Assembly (NCBI RefSeq): GCF_021347895.1
Contig: NC_067122.1
Location: 32,959,215 to 33,023,214 of the forward strand
Source of the DNA: Acanthochromis polyacanthus
Lineage: Eukaryota; Chordata; Actinopteri; Pomacentridae
Length of the DNA: 64,000 nt
Direction: 5' to 3'
Part shown: positions 35,006-46,823 of the stretch, piece after piece
Numbering within the stretch: the first letter of the stretch is position 1
Layout: every line of letters begins with the position of its first letter
The notes under the pieces: model-generated
The model's input: the letters and a program-made list of their open reading frames with translations, nothing else
Database searches by the model: none
What the model was told of the DNA's origin: nothing
Made by a program: the position numbers and the translations under genes

Positions 35006-36075
35006 ATAGATAGATAGATCTTTATATGAATATATACATCCATACATACAGATAGAAATTAGCAAAATAAAAGTGGAATAGGGCAGATAATGATATACAA
35101 GGTGAACAGGATTGTCTGTTGAGTCTATTGTTTCAGGTTCAGCAGGCGGACAGCCTGTGGGAAGAAGCTCCTCCTTATCCTCTCTGTGTTTGCCTTCAGG
35201 CAGCAGTAACACCACCCTGGTGGCAGCAGAGAGAATAGTCTGTGACTGGGCTGGGTGGGCTCACTTGGAGTCTTCCTGGCCTTTAACCTACAGCATTTGT
35301 TGTAAATGTCCTGCAGGTTGGGGAGGGTGGTTCTGATGGTGCACTCAGCCAAGCCAACCTACTCAGGGCCAACAAGTCCTGCTGGGTGCTGCTGCCCATC
35401 CAGGTGGTGATACTCCCAGCCGAAACACTCTCAGTGGTGCAGGTGTAAATGTTCCTGAGTACCTTGAGAGGGAGTTTAACCCTTAAAAAGCCGGGACCGA
35501 GTATACTCGGTTCATGCTTACTCGTACACACAGCCAAAACCGAACATTCTCGGCTCAACACGTGCGACTTGTTTATGATTGCTAATTAACATTAAATATG
35601 CACACACCTGTATGTTTAAGTCAACCAATGGTAAGATATAAACATTGGCCCCAAATTTGCTTATTTCAAATGATAAAGCCGTATGAGCCGTTATAACGAA
35701 GCCGCAATTAGGAAGCTCTTATCGGGGCCGCGTACCGGCCGAAATTCAAATGGCGAACGTCTACGACAATGCGACCTCGCAAGACTTGATCGATATTTTT
35801 ATAGATTAGGTGGTTTTAGTATATGTTTTTGTATATGTACTTCTCCAGGAATATGGCTGGACATGCAAATATATATAAAACAACATGGCCTTGTAAGGGT
35901 TAAAATCCCTCTGGCATCTGAGATGGGAGAGATGCTGTCGAGGTTTCTTCACCAGGGTGTTGATGTGACAGGACCACGTCAGGTCCTGCGTGATGTTAAC
36001 AACCAGGTACTTAAAGCTCTCCGCTCTCTTCACCGCTGTACAATCCTGAGTGGATGGTATGTCCTCTGCTAATAA
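35006..36075 (-). mobile_element. Rex1-like LINE 3' part with reverse transcriptase C-terminus
   Basis: Minus-strand blocks read FKYLVVNITQDLTWSCHINT with LVKKPRQHLSHLR (about 36035-35940), then after the 35480-35899 insert LKVLRNIYTCTTESVSAGSI and TTWMGSSTQQDLLALSRLAW (35475-35350), and RRSFFPQAVRLLNL (about 35170-35130). This is the end of the reverse transcriptase of Rex1/CR1-like LINEs, followed by a short 3' part and an ATCT microsatellite tail. Frameshifts between the blocks show it is inactive. Confidence 0.8.
35480..35899. mobile_element. piggyBac-like 420-bp element with TTAA duplication
   Basis: TTAA occurs at 35476-35479 and 35900-35903. The ends are inverted: CCCTTAAAAAGCC on the left and GGCCTTGTAAGGG on the right. 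CCCTT ends plus TTAA are typical of piggyBac elements. The insert interrupts the LINE reverse transcriptase. A short plus-strand frame from 35683 is probably not a gene. Confidence 0.85.
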
Positions 36076-36816
36076 ATGCCATATGAGAGAAGGAAAGAAG
36101 CAAAATCCATGAAAATTGATTGTGTTCACCGTGCGTGCCTCTGCTGAATATAGACAGAATAACTGAGACCTTTGTACTCTTTCCGGTTTTCATTACGGAC
36201 CAGTCTCTGAGGAGAAATGTGAAGAAAAGCCTGAAACATTGCAAACCCCTCCACCCACTGTAAAAAGTAATTTTACTGCCTGTTATACATCCATAGGGTG
36301 TATCTGCCTGGTAAAGAGCAACAGCTTGTGCTTATCTTCCCTCTAATGCTCTATGTTAGGTTCTGCTCTGTTGCATTTAACTTGACATCTTGAGGAACAG
36401 AAACATGTGCTATCTGGCTCTGAAAATATGGGGTAAGAAACCAGTGATAGCACTCTGGACCTCCAGAATGGACCCAAAGCTTTTACATCCTGCTCACAGC
36501 TTGATGATATTACTGATTAAATGCATACTGTTGAGCATTTATATATTATGCTTAACAGTAGCAACACCATTACTAGCATTCATTTGGAGTCATTTATTTT
36601 CAACACTGTCTGTTTTGGCTGCTGAGCAGGTGGTGTGCATTTTCCTTCTAGAGCTTTGGCAGTGATGAGACTGAATCAACAAAGGCTTTGTTTGGCAAAA
36701 AAATAAATCACTGAAGAAACACTGAACTTAAAGATACTAAGAAAAAAATTCATAAGGCTGAGAGTAAATGTAAATTAGATGACATTACTACGGAGCCCCC
36801 TAGGGGACATCCTTCG
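36076..36816. other. Unassigned sequence
   Basis: No gene or element was recognised. Confidence 0.5.
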
Positions 36817-37030
36817 TATTTTCTCTCCTTCCTGTTTGTGTTTTATTCCTCCGCGTTATACTTTCTCTCCTCCGCATTTGTGTTTTTTCCTCCGCATTGT
36901 ACTTTCTCTCCTCCGCGTTTGTGTTTTATTCCTCCGCGTTGTACTTTCTCTCCTCCGCGTTTGTGTTTTATTCCTCCGCGTTATACTTTCTCTCCTCCGC
37001 GTTTGTGTTTTTTCCTGCGCGTTTATTTTT
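36817..37030. repeat. 42-bp minisatellite made of two diverged 21-bp halves
   Basis: Units combine CGTTTGTGTTTTATTCCTCC G and CGTTGTACTTTCTCTCCTCC G. About five copies are present, some shortened by three bases. Because 42 is divisible by three, several frames stay open and give 14-residue repeats; this is a by-product, not evidence of a protein. Confidence 0.9.
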
Positions 37031-37074
37031 TAAGGAACACTTTTGTCATTTTTACTGCTGACAAGTTGTTTTTC

Positions 37075-37131
37075 AAACACGAAGTTCATCTTTAAACACA
37101 AAGTTCATCTTTAAACACAAAGTTCGTCTTT
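37075..37131. repeat. Three tandem 19-bp units
   Basis: AAACACAAAGTTCATCTTT is repeated three times with one or two substitutions, directly after the 42-bp minisatellite region. Confidence 0.9.
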
Positions 37132-38493
37132 GACCCGAGCAGTTTGTTTTGCCTTGCAGACCGGCTGATCATCACCCTGGAACATTACACGCCAAACGGT
37201 AAATAATTATTTTAATGAATACCGCAGTGCTTCGTCTATTGTTCTGAACTCTGCTAATCTCAAGACACATTAGCCCTTTCTGTATTTATAGCAGTTGGAC
37301 TGTCACAGATGTAGACTCTCTAGACTGGTCTGATGGAACTAGTTTCTAATGTACTGATATAAACACAGACAAATCAAATAAAATCAAAATTTTAAAATAT
37401 TGAGATTTTAGCGATTAGGCTCCTTTGGAACTCCCCGTGTTTTTTAAAGGTAACAGTAAAACAATATAATCAATAGAGTAGCCACTTATAATAGGTAAAG
37501 AACTTCTCAACAATTCAGTTTATGAAATTTCCTGTTGCTCATGTTGGGTGAGCTGCTGGGCATGCAATACACTTTATTACCAGCAGCTCCGCTTTTACAT
37601 GCACAAATTTCAGAAAGGTATGAAAAAATAAATACCACCGAAATCTACTGCGGAAGCAGTTAAAAGTCTCCAAGAGTTCTCAAAGCAAACACTTGATTAT
37701 ATCACAAGCACTGGAACAAGCATTAATAAATAGACAAAAAAGTATTAAATATTACAATACAGTCATACACATTCGTCATTTATGATTTAGTATCACATCA
37801 AATGATACAACTGTCTTCTTTTTCATATATTCATACATTACTGAATCTGGCCACAACTTATACCTTCCACAACATAATATTCGGATATAATATCAGTTTT
37901 ACATCCAGGCTTTCAGCTCTTCACTGCTGCTGCTCCAAAATTACACAAAACACAAGCAGTTAAGGGTCACATTATGAAAATATATTTTTTACAATTAAAT
38001 TTGGGTCTCCACAAAGAGTGTGTGAGTTCTTGTGGGCTAGCAGAATATCCATGTGATTTAACCATCGAATCAGAACAGTCCACTTTCTGCAACGCATCAG
38101 TCCCTCTCCCATGTAGCAGGAAGAGCAGCAGCAAGCTTACTGATGTTCTGTGATTATTATTTTTATTGGCAATGGCCAATTTTTGTTACACTGATTATTT
38201 TACTTTATTTTTTAATCAATTTATGTTGAAGTATGATGGAAATGAAACTGACCACAAAGAGAGGCATGCATGAGAGAATTTCAGTATTTGTAAGGGTGTA
38301 AATGTTTACCCCTATCAAGTAAATTAGCATACAAAGTTTTGGAATCCCCCAGCAAAAGGGGCAGGTAGACAAAAAAATTCTATCCATGATTGTGATTTTC
38401 TAATGCTTACAGAATACGAGTTACAAGGCAAACTCAAAGGACAAGCAAAACAGTATATCCATGTATAAATATTGAGCATACCTAAATACATAC
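37132..38493. other. Unassigned sequence downstream of unit 2
   Basis: A minus-strand frame at 38179-37967 (GTDALQKVDCSDSMVKSHGY) follows the last identified SAMD3-like exon and could be a further, mutated exon, but I could not align it with confidence. Confidence 0.4.
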
Positions 38494-39847
38494 CTGGTCA
38501 AGAACTTTGAGTATCTTCTGGGTCTTCCCTCTGAGAAGTCCTCCTTTGCTTCTGATGAGCTCAATCAGCTTGTTGTGATGCTTGTCCAAGGAAGCCAGGA
38601 ATCCTGACTGGAGTGGAACAGTTGTAATCCTCAGAAATTCAGCGTTGATCTTTAAAAAAAAAACAACAACAACAACAACAAAAAAAACAGAAACATGATT
38701 AAAACTGTGCGTGTGAGATCATTATATTAACAGCCAAAACATGCATTCTGAACAAATCTGGCTCAATTTTTAGCAGATTTCTTATGACAGGGGGTTAATA
38801 TCCTTTACTTTACATACTACCACTAATACATTTTATTTAAAAGGTACATGTCTCATCTTCTGTGAACAATGCAGGCCATCTCTCTCTTAACTCTTCCACT
38901 CCTGGTTCCTTTTCCACAATTTCTTGTCTTCACAGTGAAAACGTTTTGGCCATTTTGTCCTTGATCACTGCACGATTGTCTTGCTTCTTTACTTCTGTCA
39001 AAAGTGACAGTCTCACATTTTCCAGTTTTTCTGGAGTCTCTCCAGTAGGAATATCAGGTATCTGGTTGGCCTCCCCTCTTCTTCGTCTCTTGATTTTTTT
39101 TTATTTTTTTTTTTTTGCTGGCAATGCATCCTCTGGACATTTGGACTTCAATGAATTGGCAAGTACTTCAGAACACCCAATGGCCTTTAGCTGAGTTCGG
39201 TAGTTGCCAATTTTTGTCTTCAGTCGCTGTTTCCACCCGTAGCAGCCGTTGTATGAACCAGGTTCAGAAAGGCATTGATGCTTCTTGAGGAGTGCTTCAG
39301 CAACGTCACTGAAGTCAGCATCAGTTGGGTAAGCTTTGAACTTGAATATCTCTTCAGCTACCTTTTCGAGAATATCTGACTTTGTTTTTGTACTTTGTGT
39401 CAACCTTGTCTTGTTTGACCTATACTCTGCATTTCCCTTTTCTAACTGCAGTTCAGTGTCATAAGAAAACGTAGGTATTGGAAACTCTCTTGGCCACATT
39501 TGACTTCTTGTAGACACCGAGCTGGACGGTGAGGAAAGGATATCCGTGTCATCTGAACGAGAAGACAGCGTGTCATCAAAGACTGTGACCTTGAATCCTT
39601 GGCTGAAATGGTCAGTTATTGGGATGACCTTGATAGTTGTCTCATCCTCAAGTTCAGCAGTAGATGTCAAATTCACTAGTGCATCTCCAAAGTCTTTGTC
39701 TTGGTACTGTAGCCTGAAATCTCCATTCAAGCTACACACTTTCCTGACTTCATCCTTTAGCTGCTCCATTGTCTCTGGAATTCCATCAGGCAGAATCAGC
39801 TTCCTGGTGTCATCAGGGTTCAGAATAATTCGCAACTTGGCTGGCAT
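38494..39847 (-). pseudogene. SAMD3-like accessory gene, pseudogene (unit 2)
   Basis: The first coding exon starts MPAKLRIILNPDDTRKLILP at 39847, just after an acceptor-like TTTTTTCTAG. A PB1-like stretch follows (FRLQYQDKDFGDALVNL), then a Ser-rich linker, and the conserved block FKAYPTDADFSDVAEALLKK with CLSEPGSYNGCYGWKQRL and KIGNYRTQLKAIGC (about 39350-39165). The frame breaks in a 13-A run (39104-39116). It continues one frame over as RRRRGEANQIPDIPTGE and KDKMAKTFSL, then a TGA where the other copy has Arg, then RQEIVEKE and RERWPALFTEDE (38870). A second exon at 38651-38494 (FLRITTVPLQSGFLASLDKH) has AG and GT flanks. Role unknown; it is not functional as written unless the A-run is a sequencing error and the TGA is real polymorphism. 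Confidence 0.78.
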
Positions 39848-40104
39848 TTCCACCGCTGTGTCAGCCAATCCAAAACAATCTAGAAAAAATGAGAACAATA
39901 AACAAATATTAAAAATACTGATGTGCACTAAATATTCTAAATGCAGTTAATAACTATGAAATAAGTTGCTAGTGCACTCCACAACTCTATCAAAAAGTAG
40001 AAAATTATTTTTAAAAAATCTAAAAATGTGTTTACAAAGATTAACAGTAAACAGATAATGTTAAAAGAATTCCATTCCAATCACACACCCATACATATAC
40101 AACC

Positions 40105-43032
40105 TTATGCATGTATGTGTCTCTTCAGGGAGATGAGGCGCCATCCACCAACCATGTAGTAATTTAGAGGGTAGGGATCAGTCAGTTCAAGCACCCCAAC
40201 AAGCTTTAGCACTTGAGTAGCAGATGTGACCAAACCATAAGCTCGATAATGTTCCAAGTACCAGGCATCCATGTTTTTCAGAATGAAAAACAATGTCTCT
40301 CGTTCATACAATCATGTGGACATTGTTTTTCAGAATGAAAAACAATGTCTCTCGTTCATACAATCATGTGGACAATTTCACAAAACTCTGGAAGTCCAGC
40401 CAGGGGTCCATGGGCTACCACCATTCCAATCCTGTAGCTTAAGCCATTGTAGGAAACATTTTTTGCAAGGTTCACAGTGTCCATATGTGGGTACTTGTGT
40501 TTCACTGTGAGTTTTATATCCTCATTAATGACATCAATGGGTAGTGTTGAAACCTTACTGACCTCCAAAGACTGTTTTCGAAACCTACAGATGTACAGAT
40601 TATGAACAGTCTGAAATTGGTGTCTTTGTGCTAATGAATACAATACATTTTTGAAACAATTTGTATGACGAATTACCCTTTTGAAGAAACTATGTTTCAC
40701 TTCAAATCTCATAGTCCATAGTGCAACAAGGGGGTCAAACTGGTGTATCATCTGTGGATAATGCTCCAAGTAATGATGTTTCGGCAGAATTCTTTCATTC
40801 GGGAATATTTCTTGAAACACTGTCCAGTGCTCTGATATCTTAAAGTCAAGGTAACAAATGGAGTCCTCAGTGTGAAAAGGTGCAACCGCAAGTTCTACAA
40901 TATCCTTTAATTCACAGAGGACTTGCCATGCTGGGTCATCAGCAGGAACTCTGGTTCCGATCAAGAGAGGAAGAAATCAGGTTCCAATTCTCGTGGGCAT
41001 TTCCTCCGATTGTTCTCTTTGTTGTGTAGGTTAGGGGCACAAGATGGGGACGGTTTGTCTAATCAGTACATTTAAATGGAAACTTTGTTATTACTTCATT
41101 CAAATTCAATAATGTAAAATATTTTTTGGAAATTAACACGTTGAGACAAAGAGCAATCTCAAAAGATATAATCTCTTCAAACAGATCGTGAACAATATCT
41201 GGTGGAAAACTGTGTGAAATTGAAATATGACAGATTTTCTGACAGCACACACTTCCTTTTCACACCAAAATGACTAGCCAATGAGCTTTCTTCAATCGTT
41301 TTAAGATGGGAAGCATGAATTTCCTTGCTCCTCAGACAAAATATTCCTGACTTCACTTCTCTTGCTTGAATTTCTACATTTTCTGCTGTACAAAATCTAC
41401 AAGGGTATCTCCCAGAAAACATTTTCCACAAATCCTGCAATACTGTGTGCTATTATTGTCTGCTAAAACACAATGAACGAAGCCTTTTACATTTTTCCCA
41501 ACTTGGCAATAAACAGTCCTTGTTGTTCTAATATAATAAGATCCTCTACTAAGGGCTTCAATACAGTGTCATAACCATAGGACTTTACATCCTCACTACG
41601 TATAAGTGCAGCCAATTATATATTAGACAGTGATGAGTGACAACTAGCAGGTAAGTTACCCAATGTCCAATATATCTCACAGACTTTATACTTTTTTTTT
41701 TCTGGAGGTACCAAGCGGGTTACAGATTTCAAAATCATCTACATACAAAAGAAGTGAAATAGCACACTCCTTTGACAACTGCAAATTTTCTTTGTAATTA
41801 CTACCATCATAAAAGGACCTATATTGAATTTTGTCTGTTTGAATTTGATGGGGAGATTTCAAATTGATTGCAATATCCAAAAATGTTTCACAACTTAAAA
41901 TCTTCTGTAAGGATTTTAGTATAGAGATGTATTGAAATGATTTTCCATTTTGGGGGTCAAGCACATATTCCACAGGTTCTATAACATCAAAATGTTTTTT
42001 GTAGTACGTCTTTCTTTTCCAAGTAGAGGAAAGGGGGCCGTGACTTGCAAGAGAGGCTGTAATTGAATTTGATTTAGAAAGAGCAGATACAAGGTCTTGT
42101 ACAACTGTTTCATCTACGTGACAGGTACCATTCTGCAAGTGCTGAACTTCAGTTTGATGGATAAGAGGGACAGAAGCAGTGCTTATCAAATGGTCAAACT
42201 CTTGCAAAAGTTCATCAACAGCAGCACTAGAAACAAGATAAATATATTCTAGCTTCAGTAAGAGAGAGGCAAGCTTGAGCTCAACATTACATGGCAAGTC
42301 ATTTAAATCTTGAGCAACAAAACAGGTATCCCCCAAATCCTCTGTACTGAAATCATCCGAGGTCCCAAGATGAATGCTATCAGTGTGGATACTATCAGAA
42401 TCATTACTTTTAACAGAAAGACCTGTAGTTGAACTCTGTTTTTCAAGTATTCCAGGTTGTAGGTCATTAAATGAACAGTCTTTATGATGTCTGCTTTTGT
42501 GTGTTCGAAACGAAGCATAAATATTGGTTTTGTACAAACACCCCTGAAACACACAAACAACTGTTTCACTGTTTTGCAGATGCTGTGATATATGCTTAAA
42601 ATAGTCTTTTACCGTTGAACTTTGATTGCAATTGCATAAAAGACATTTAAATGTGGTCAGCTCAGTCTGTGAGGATGGCTGATGAAATCTGGACAAGTGG
42701 GTCAAAAGTGCCTTCCAAGACTTGCAGATACATGGACACCTAAAATAGATGCAAGGATAGGAATAGCGGCGTCCATAATGCCTGTGTTCAAGCTTGTAAT
42801 GTGTCAGAAGCTCAGATCTTCGTGAAACACAAGTACCACAATCTTTGCATTTCCACACTGATTGGAAAACTAGAAAAGAAAAAAAGAAGACCCATCTTAT
42901 CCAATTGCAGCTTAATAAAATTTTCACAATGCAGGATCGTATTATTACATAAAATTTATAAAAATAGTTATGCTTGTTGTTGGTTACTTCTACTACTTCA
43001 GCAGGAAGACCACATCTACTAAACTGAGCCAT
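40105..43032 (-). pseudogene. C2H2 zinc-finger transposase-like gene, pseudogene (unit 2)
   Basis: A short first exon starts at ATG 43032 (MAQFSRCGLPAE, then GTAGTA). The main exon (about 42870-41690) has four C2H2-type fingers: CKDCGTCVSRRSELLTHYKL, CPCICKSWKALLTHLSRFH, CLLCNC and CVFQGCLYKTNIYASFRTHK. A long linker leads to YRSFYDGSNYKENLQLSKEC and LLLYVDDFEICNPLGTSRKK. The frame is lost in a 10-A run near 41693 and continues as YGYDTVLKPLVEDLIILEQQ with a TAA near 41622. CRFCTAENVEIQ, FPPDIVHDLFEE (after a frameshift near 41230), LPKHHYLEHYPQMI and LVALWTMRFEVKHSFFKR follow, and the C-terminus ends LISLKRHIHA. The PPDxxH and W..xFE motifs resemble those of the CACTA-like remnant at 26 kb, so a transposase-type fold is inferred. 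At least three frameshifts and one stop are present. A tandem 52-bp duplication also breaks it. Confidence 0.75.
40274..40377. repeat. Tandem 52-bp duplication inside the transposase-like gene
   Basis: TTTCAGAATGAAAAACAATG and the sequence after it up to ATCATGTGGACA occur twice, offset by 52 bases (CAGAATG at 40279 and 40331). The copies are almost identical. The length is not a multiple of three. Confidence 0.93.
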
Positions 43033-43380
43033 TATCAATTTAATTTGATGATGACATAAAGTGTGCAAACCCATAACTTGTATGTTCTGAATTTCTATTC
43101 AGAGGTGGCCATTTATATTTAAACATTACTACAAATAATGTTCGCCATTTTGTGTGTGGGTGGGTGATGTACCAAATTCTGCAAAAAGACTGAAACTATG
43201 AATTTTTCCAGAAACTCCACGTCTGTAAATACAAAGGAAAGACTGACATTTTACATGTAGTTTTTTGTTGGGACAGTGATTATCATTCCTAATAGTGACT
43301 ACACCACAAACTCAGGCTTGTTAACTAGCTATGAGATATAATGTTGGTATTGTACGATGTAATATGAATTCTGTTTTTAA

Positions 43381-43918
43381 CCCTCCTGTTGTCCTCATTT
43401 ACAGGCACCAAAAAATATTGTTTCCTTGTCTGAAAAAATCCAAAAATTCAGCAAAAAAAATCTCCAAATTTCTGGAAATTTGCAAAATCTTCAGGAAGAA
43501 AATGTCAAGAATTCCTTAAAAATTTCCCTTAAAAGTTTTAGTTTTTAAAATCCCCCAAATTTGGCAAGGAAATTCGTGTAAATACTTTCAAAAAATGAGT
43601 AAAATCTTCCAAAAAAATTCCTAAAAATATCTGAAGTGATTCCATATATATCAGTAAATCTTCTAATATTTTCATTAAGAACATTCACATAAAAACCAAC
43701 CAAAATCCAGCGAAATTTGCTGGATTTTGGTTGATTTTTATGCGAGTGTTCTTAAAGAAACATTTTTAACATTTCTTTTTTTGCGCCAAAAAATGTTCAA
43801 AGATTTCCCAAAAAATATTGAAAATGTGAACATCAGAAGTTTTACTGTGAAAATATGTTTTCCCCACATTTTCAAACTTTGAAATGGGTCGACTTTGATC
43901 CACAGGAGGACACCAGAG
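43381..43918. mobile_element. TTAA-flanked palindromic short element (piggyBac-like)
   Basis: TTAA lies at 43377-43380 and 43919-43922. Left end CCCTCCTGTTGTCCTC and complemented right end CTCTGGTGTCCTCCTG are related inverted ends. The interior is A/T-rich and folds back: ACCAAAATCCAGCGAAATTT near 43700 faces GCTGGATTTTGGTTGATTTT, within a larger near-palindrome from about 43674 to 43762. No protein is encoded. Confidence 0.78.
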
Positions 43919-43922
43919 TTAA

Positions 43923-45182
43923 TCAGTCACCACTGTCACTATTATTACTATGCATAAAATGTGCAATAAATGCATATTTTATTATAAATAATAAAAGTAG
44001 TATACACGAGTTTGCAAAATAGGGATATACAACTTTTTTTTTTTTTTTTTTAAAAAACAGACTAAAAAGCCCTCGGAGAAGAGCAGAAACTGGATTTTTG
44101 AAAAAAAAATAGATGTGTATGGCACAGAAAATTGGCAGTCTCTCCTGTCTCTCGTTTGACCAGGTTCAGTGGCTGCACCTCACTGGAAGAGGGACTGTGG
44201 CTGGGCAGGAGGGTGTTTCTTTGTTTAGAAATAGCCTGACATCAGGCACAACTTTTCAGGAAAAGTAACTTCAGTTCGGGTACCTGGTAGATGGTGCACG
44301 AGCTGCGGTGTGGCTGGAAATTCAGACGCGACAGAGGAACGCGCATCACCTCCGCCACATTACGGGTGGACAGTTAAATGCACACATTTAATTGTTATTA
44401 CATCTGTACAAAAAAGGTTTATGGAACTTACAGTAACACGCATTTCGTCAGTCGGCTAAAGTCTGCCCCCAGAGAGTCGCCCTCAATTTATCCCCCTCTA
44501 TCTAGCAGCTCAGCTGCAGCTCCGTGTGTGTGTATGTGTGTGCGAGGGGGAGAGGGGCCATTCCCGCCCACCGTCGGTAAAACACGTCCAGACATACCTA
44601 GCAGGCCTCGCTAGTAAAATGAAGCACTGCGTAGAAGTTTAAAATTGACATTCTTTATGATCTTACGTGGCTGTAAATAACATTACCAACAATGCGAGAT
44701 ACCAATCTTAGCTAGCTTACCAGTCCGTATGTTTTTGAAAGTAACCTGGTTAATGGTCTTAGCTAGCTGCAGCACAAACTACCAAGACGGTCTGTAAAGT
44801 AGTTGTCTGTTCTTCCGCTAAACATAAATGAGCACACAAATACACATATTACCCCCCCAGAAACACAAATTTAAGGTCTTACTTTGTTTAATGAAGTCAT
44901 TTTACACAGGTAGACGGTCGGTGTTCCCTTGCCAAGCGAGGTAATGGCGGACATCAAACTTCTTCAGACTGAATTAATGTGATGTCACATGGTCACGTGA
45001 CACCCAGAAACTCTGGTATAACATAGAATTATCACTCAAGTCAAAGTAATGTTTTGAAGTGTGTCCAGAGGGCCTGCAACTTGCTTTGATACAAAGTGAA
45101 AACAGCTAGTTTTAACTGAAAACCACAATTTTTCATTGGACCAACATAAATATGTACTTTGAATGAATTACACTGATGTTTC
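43923..45182. other. Unassigned sequence
   Basis: It includes a T run at 44035-44052 and a short TG array near 44523-44542. No gene is supported. Confidence 0.5.
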
Positions 45183-45290
45183 ACTTTTTTCAGTGTAGAC
45201 CACATGCTGCAGACAGACTATTGGTTCATTACCGCCACCTACTGGGCTGGAGTGTTCATTAGAGTCACCGGTGTGCCACAAAGGGAACTG
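45183..45290 (-). mobile_element. hAT-like terminal fragment, copy C
   Basis: On the minus strand it reads CAGTTCCCTTTGTGGCACAC from 45290, then CACTCCAGCCCAGTAGGTGG and GTCTGTCTGCAGCATGTGGT, the same order as 32694-32790. Only the terminal 110 bp remain; the BED exon is absent. Confidence 0.75.
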
Positions 45291-45344
<54 letters not shown>

Positions 45345-45372
45345 TACATGCAGTGTGTGTGTGTGTGTGTGT
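45291..45372. repeat. (TA)n, (CA)n and (TG)n microsatellites
   Basis: A TA array (45294-45331) is followed by a CA run, a short spacer and a TG run (45352-45372). Confidence 0.95.
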
Positions 45373-46789
45373 AAAAGACCTCTGCATTGTGATAAAGGGG
45401 ATCTTTCTAAACTTGAAAAAATGTAGGGAAAAAGAGAAAACATACACTGGTGGTCGCAACTCACACAGTTTTGCCCTAGAAAGTTCAGACAATTTGACGT
45501 GCATTGCTGCTTGAACCTCAACAGAAGAAGGGTATCTTACCTTTGGTTCTGGTTTGTATATTGATATAGCTATCTAGAACCCATATCAAGCCAAAATGGT
45601 AATTTATCTATTGACTATTTGTATTGCAGTGCATATAAACCAGCCTTTGAGTTTCATCTGGTCGTGCTGGCAATTAGCTGCATTGATCAAAGCATCACAA
45701 AGTGGAGTCTGAGTCCTCTAAAAACTAACCATCACAGCCTACTATCTCGAACGGTATTCCACTGTGGGAGCAGGAATGATTTTGCAACAAACCATAAACT
45801 ATCCACACATCTGAGTGCATCCAAAGCAGCGACACCTTCGATGTCTGGATGTTGTGGATTTTGGAGGAAAGCGGAAAGAAAAAAGATAGTAGCATTGGTA
45901 GTTCTGAGAAATTATAGTGATAGTGGTGATGACAGTAATAAAAAAAATCAGGTTGGTTTCTGCTGACCCCTGCTTATCACTTTGGAACATAACCGAAACA
46001 CATTCCTTCAGTATGACCTGCATGGGTGACTGAAGCAGTACACTGCAACCTAACAAAACTTTACAGTTCCTGCTTGACACATGTAAGCTCCATATCAAGC
46101 CCTGAGAAAGATGGCCAGCCTCCGAAAGCTTTTTTGGATCCCTCCCATGCATTCTTTCCAGCAACTCCCCAGAGTTTCCCCCTGTAACAGGATATGTTAT
46201 CTAGTTGTGCAATAACCTTGCAAAAATACAATCATAATGACATTTCCAGTGAAGACAGAAAACGATGGAAACACACACAAGGGAAATGGGGTGAGCAAGA
46301 GAGGAAAAGAGAAGGGATTATCAAGAATGCAGTAAGTGCAGTCAGGTGCACTGAGGATATTTCCAAGGACAGCTTTGGATTTGCTCCAAAATACTACACT
46401 CCACCACTATGAAAACCATTAGTATCAAATAAATAAGTGACCCTGCTTTCTCCGCTCTTCTTTTTTTCATCAGAGCACCCACAGTTTTTATCGAAACATT
46501 AACTTCACATTGCCATGATCTATAAATAAACTCTGCCAGCTCTTCAAACAAGTCAACAGTGATGACAGGAACACAGATTGTGTGCCATTTGGCGCTGCAT
46601 TGTATTTCAGCTGTGGACGGGTGATAAAAGGTGTCCAACATTGTGCTATGATGGCTGGAGTTGTGCTGTCTGGTAAAGTGACGCAGAGATGGACGACTGA
46701 CTGAGGTCGAAGGAAGTTGCGAGGGGTTTTCAGTTTTTCCTCTCTCAGACGTCAACTCTTATCTGCATTCAGAGACAGGTCAAAGAAGA

Positions 46790-46823
<34 letters not shown>

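Noticed and set aside
36779..37095. Two overlapping plus frames with 14-residue repeats
   Set aside because: The 42-bp minisatellite unit is divisible by three, so frames stay open automatically; composition is extremely hydrophobic and no start context or family is evident.
45799..46164. 121-codon minus-strand frame
   Set aside because: No motif; flanking sequence shows no splice or promoter pattern that would support a gene.
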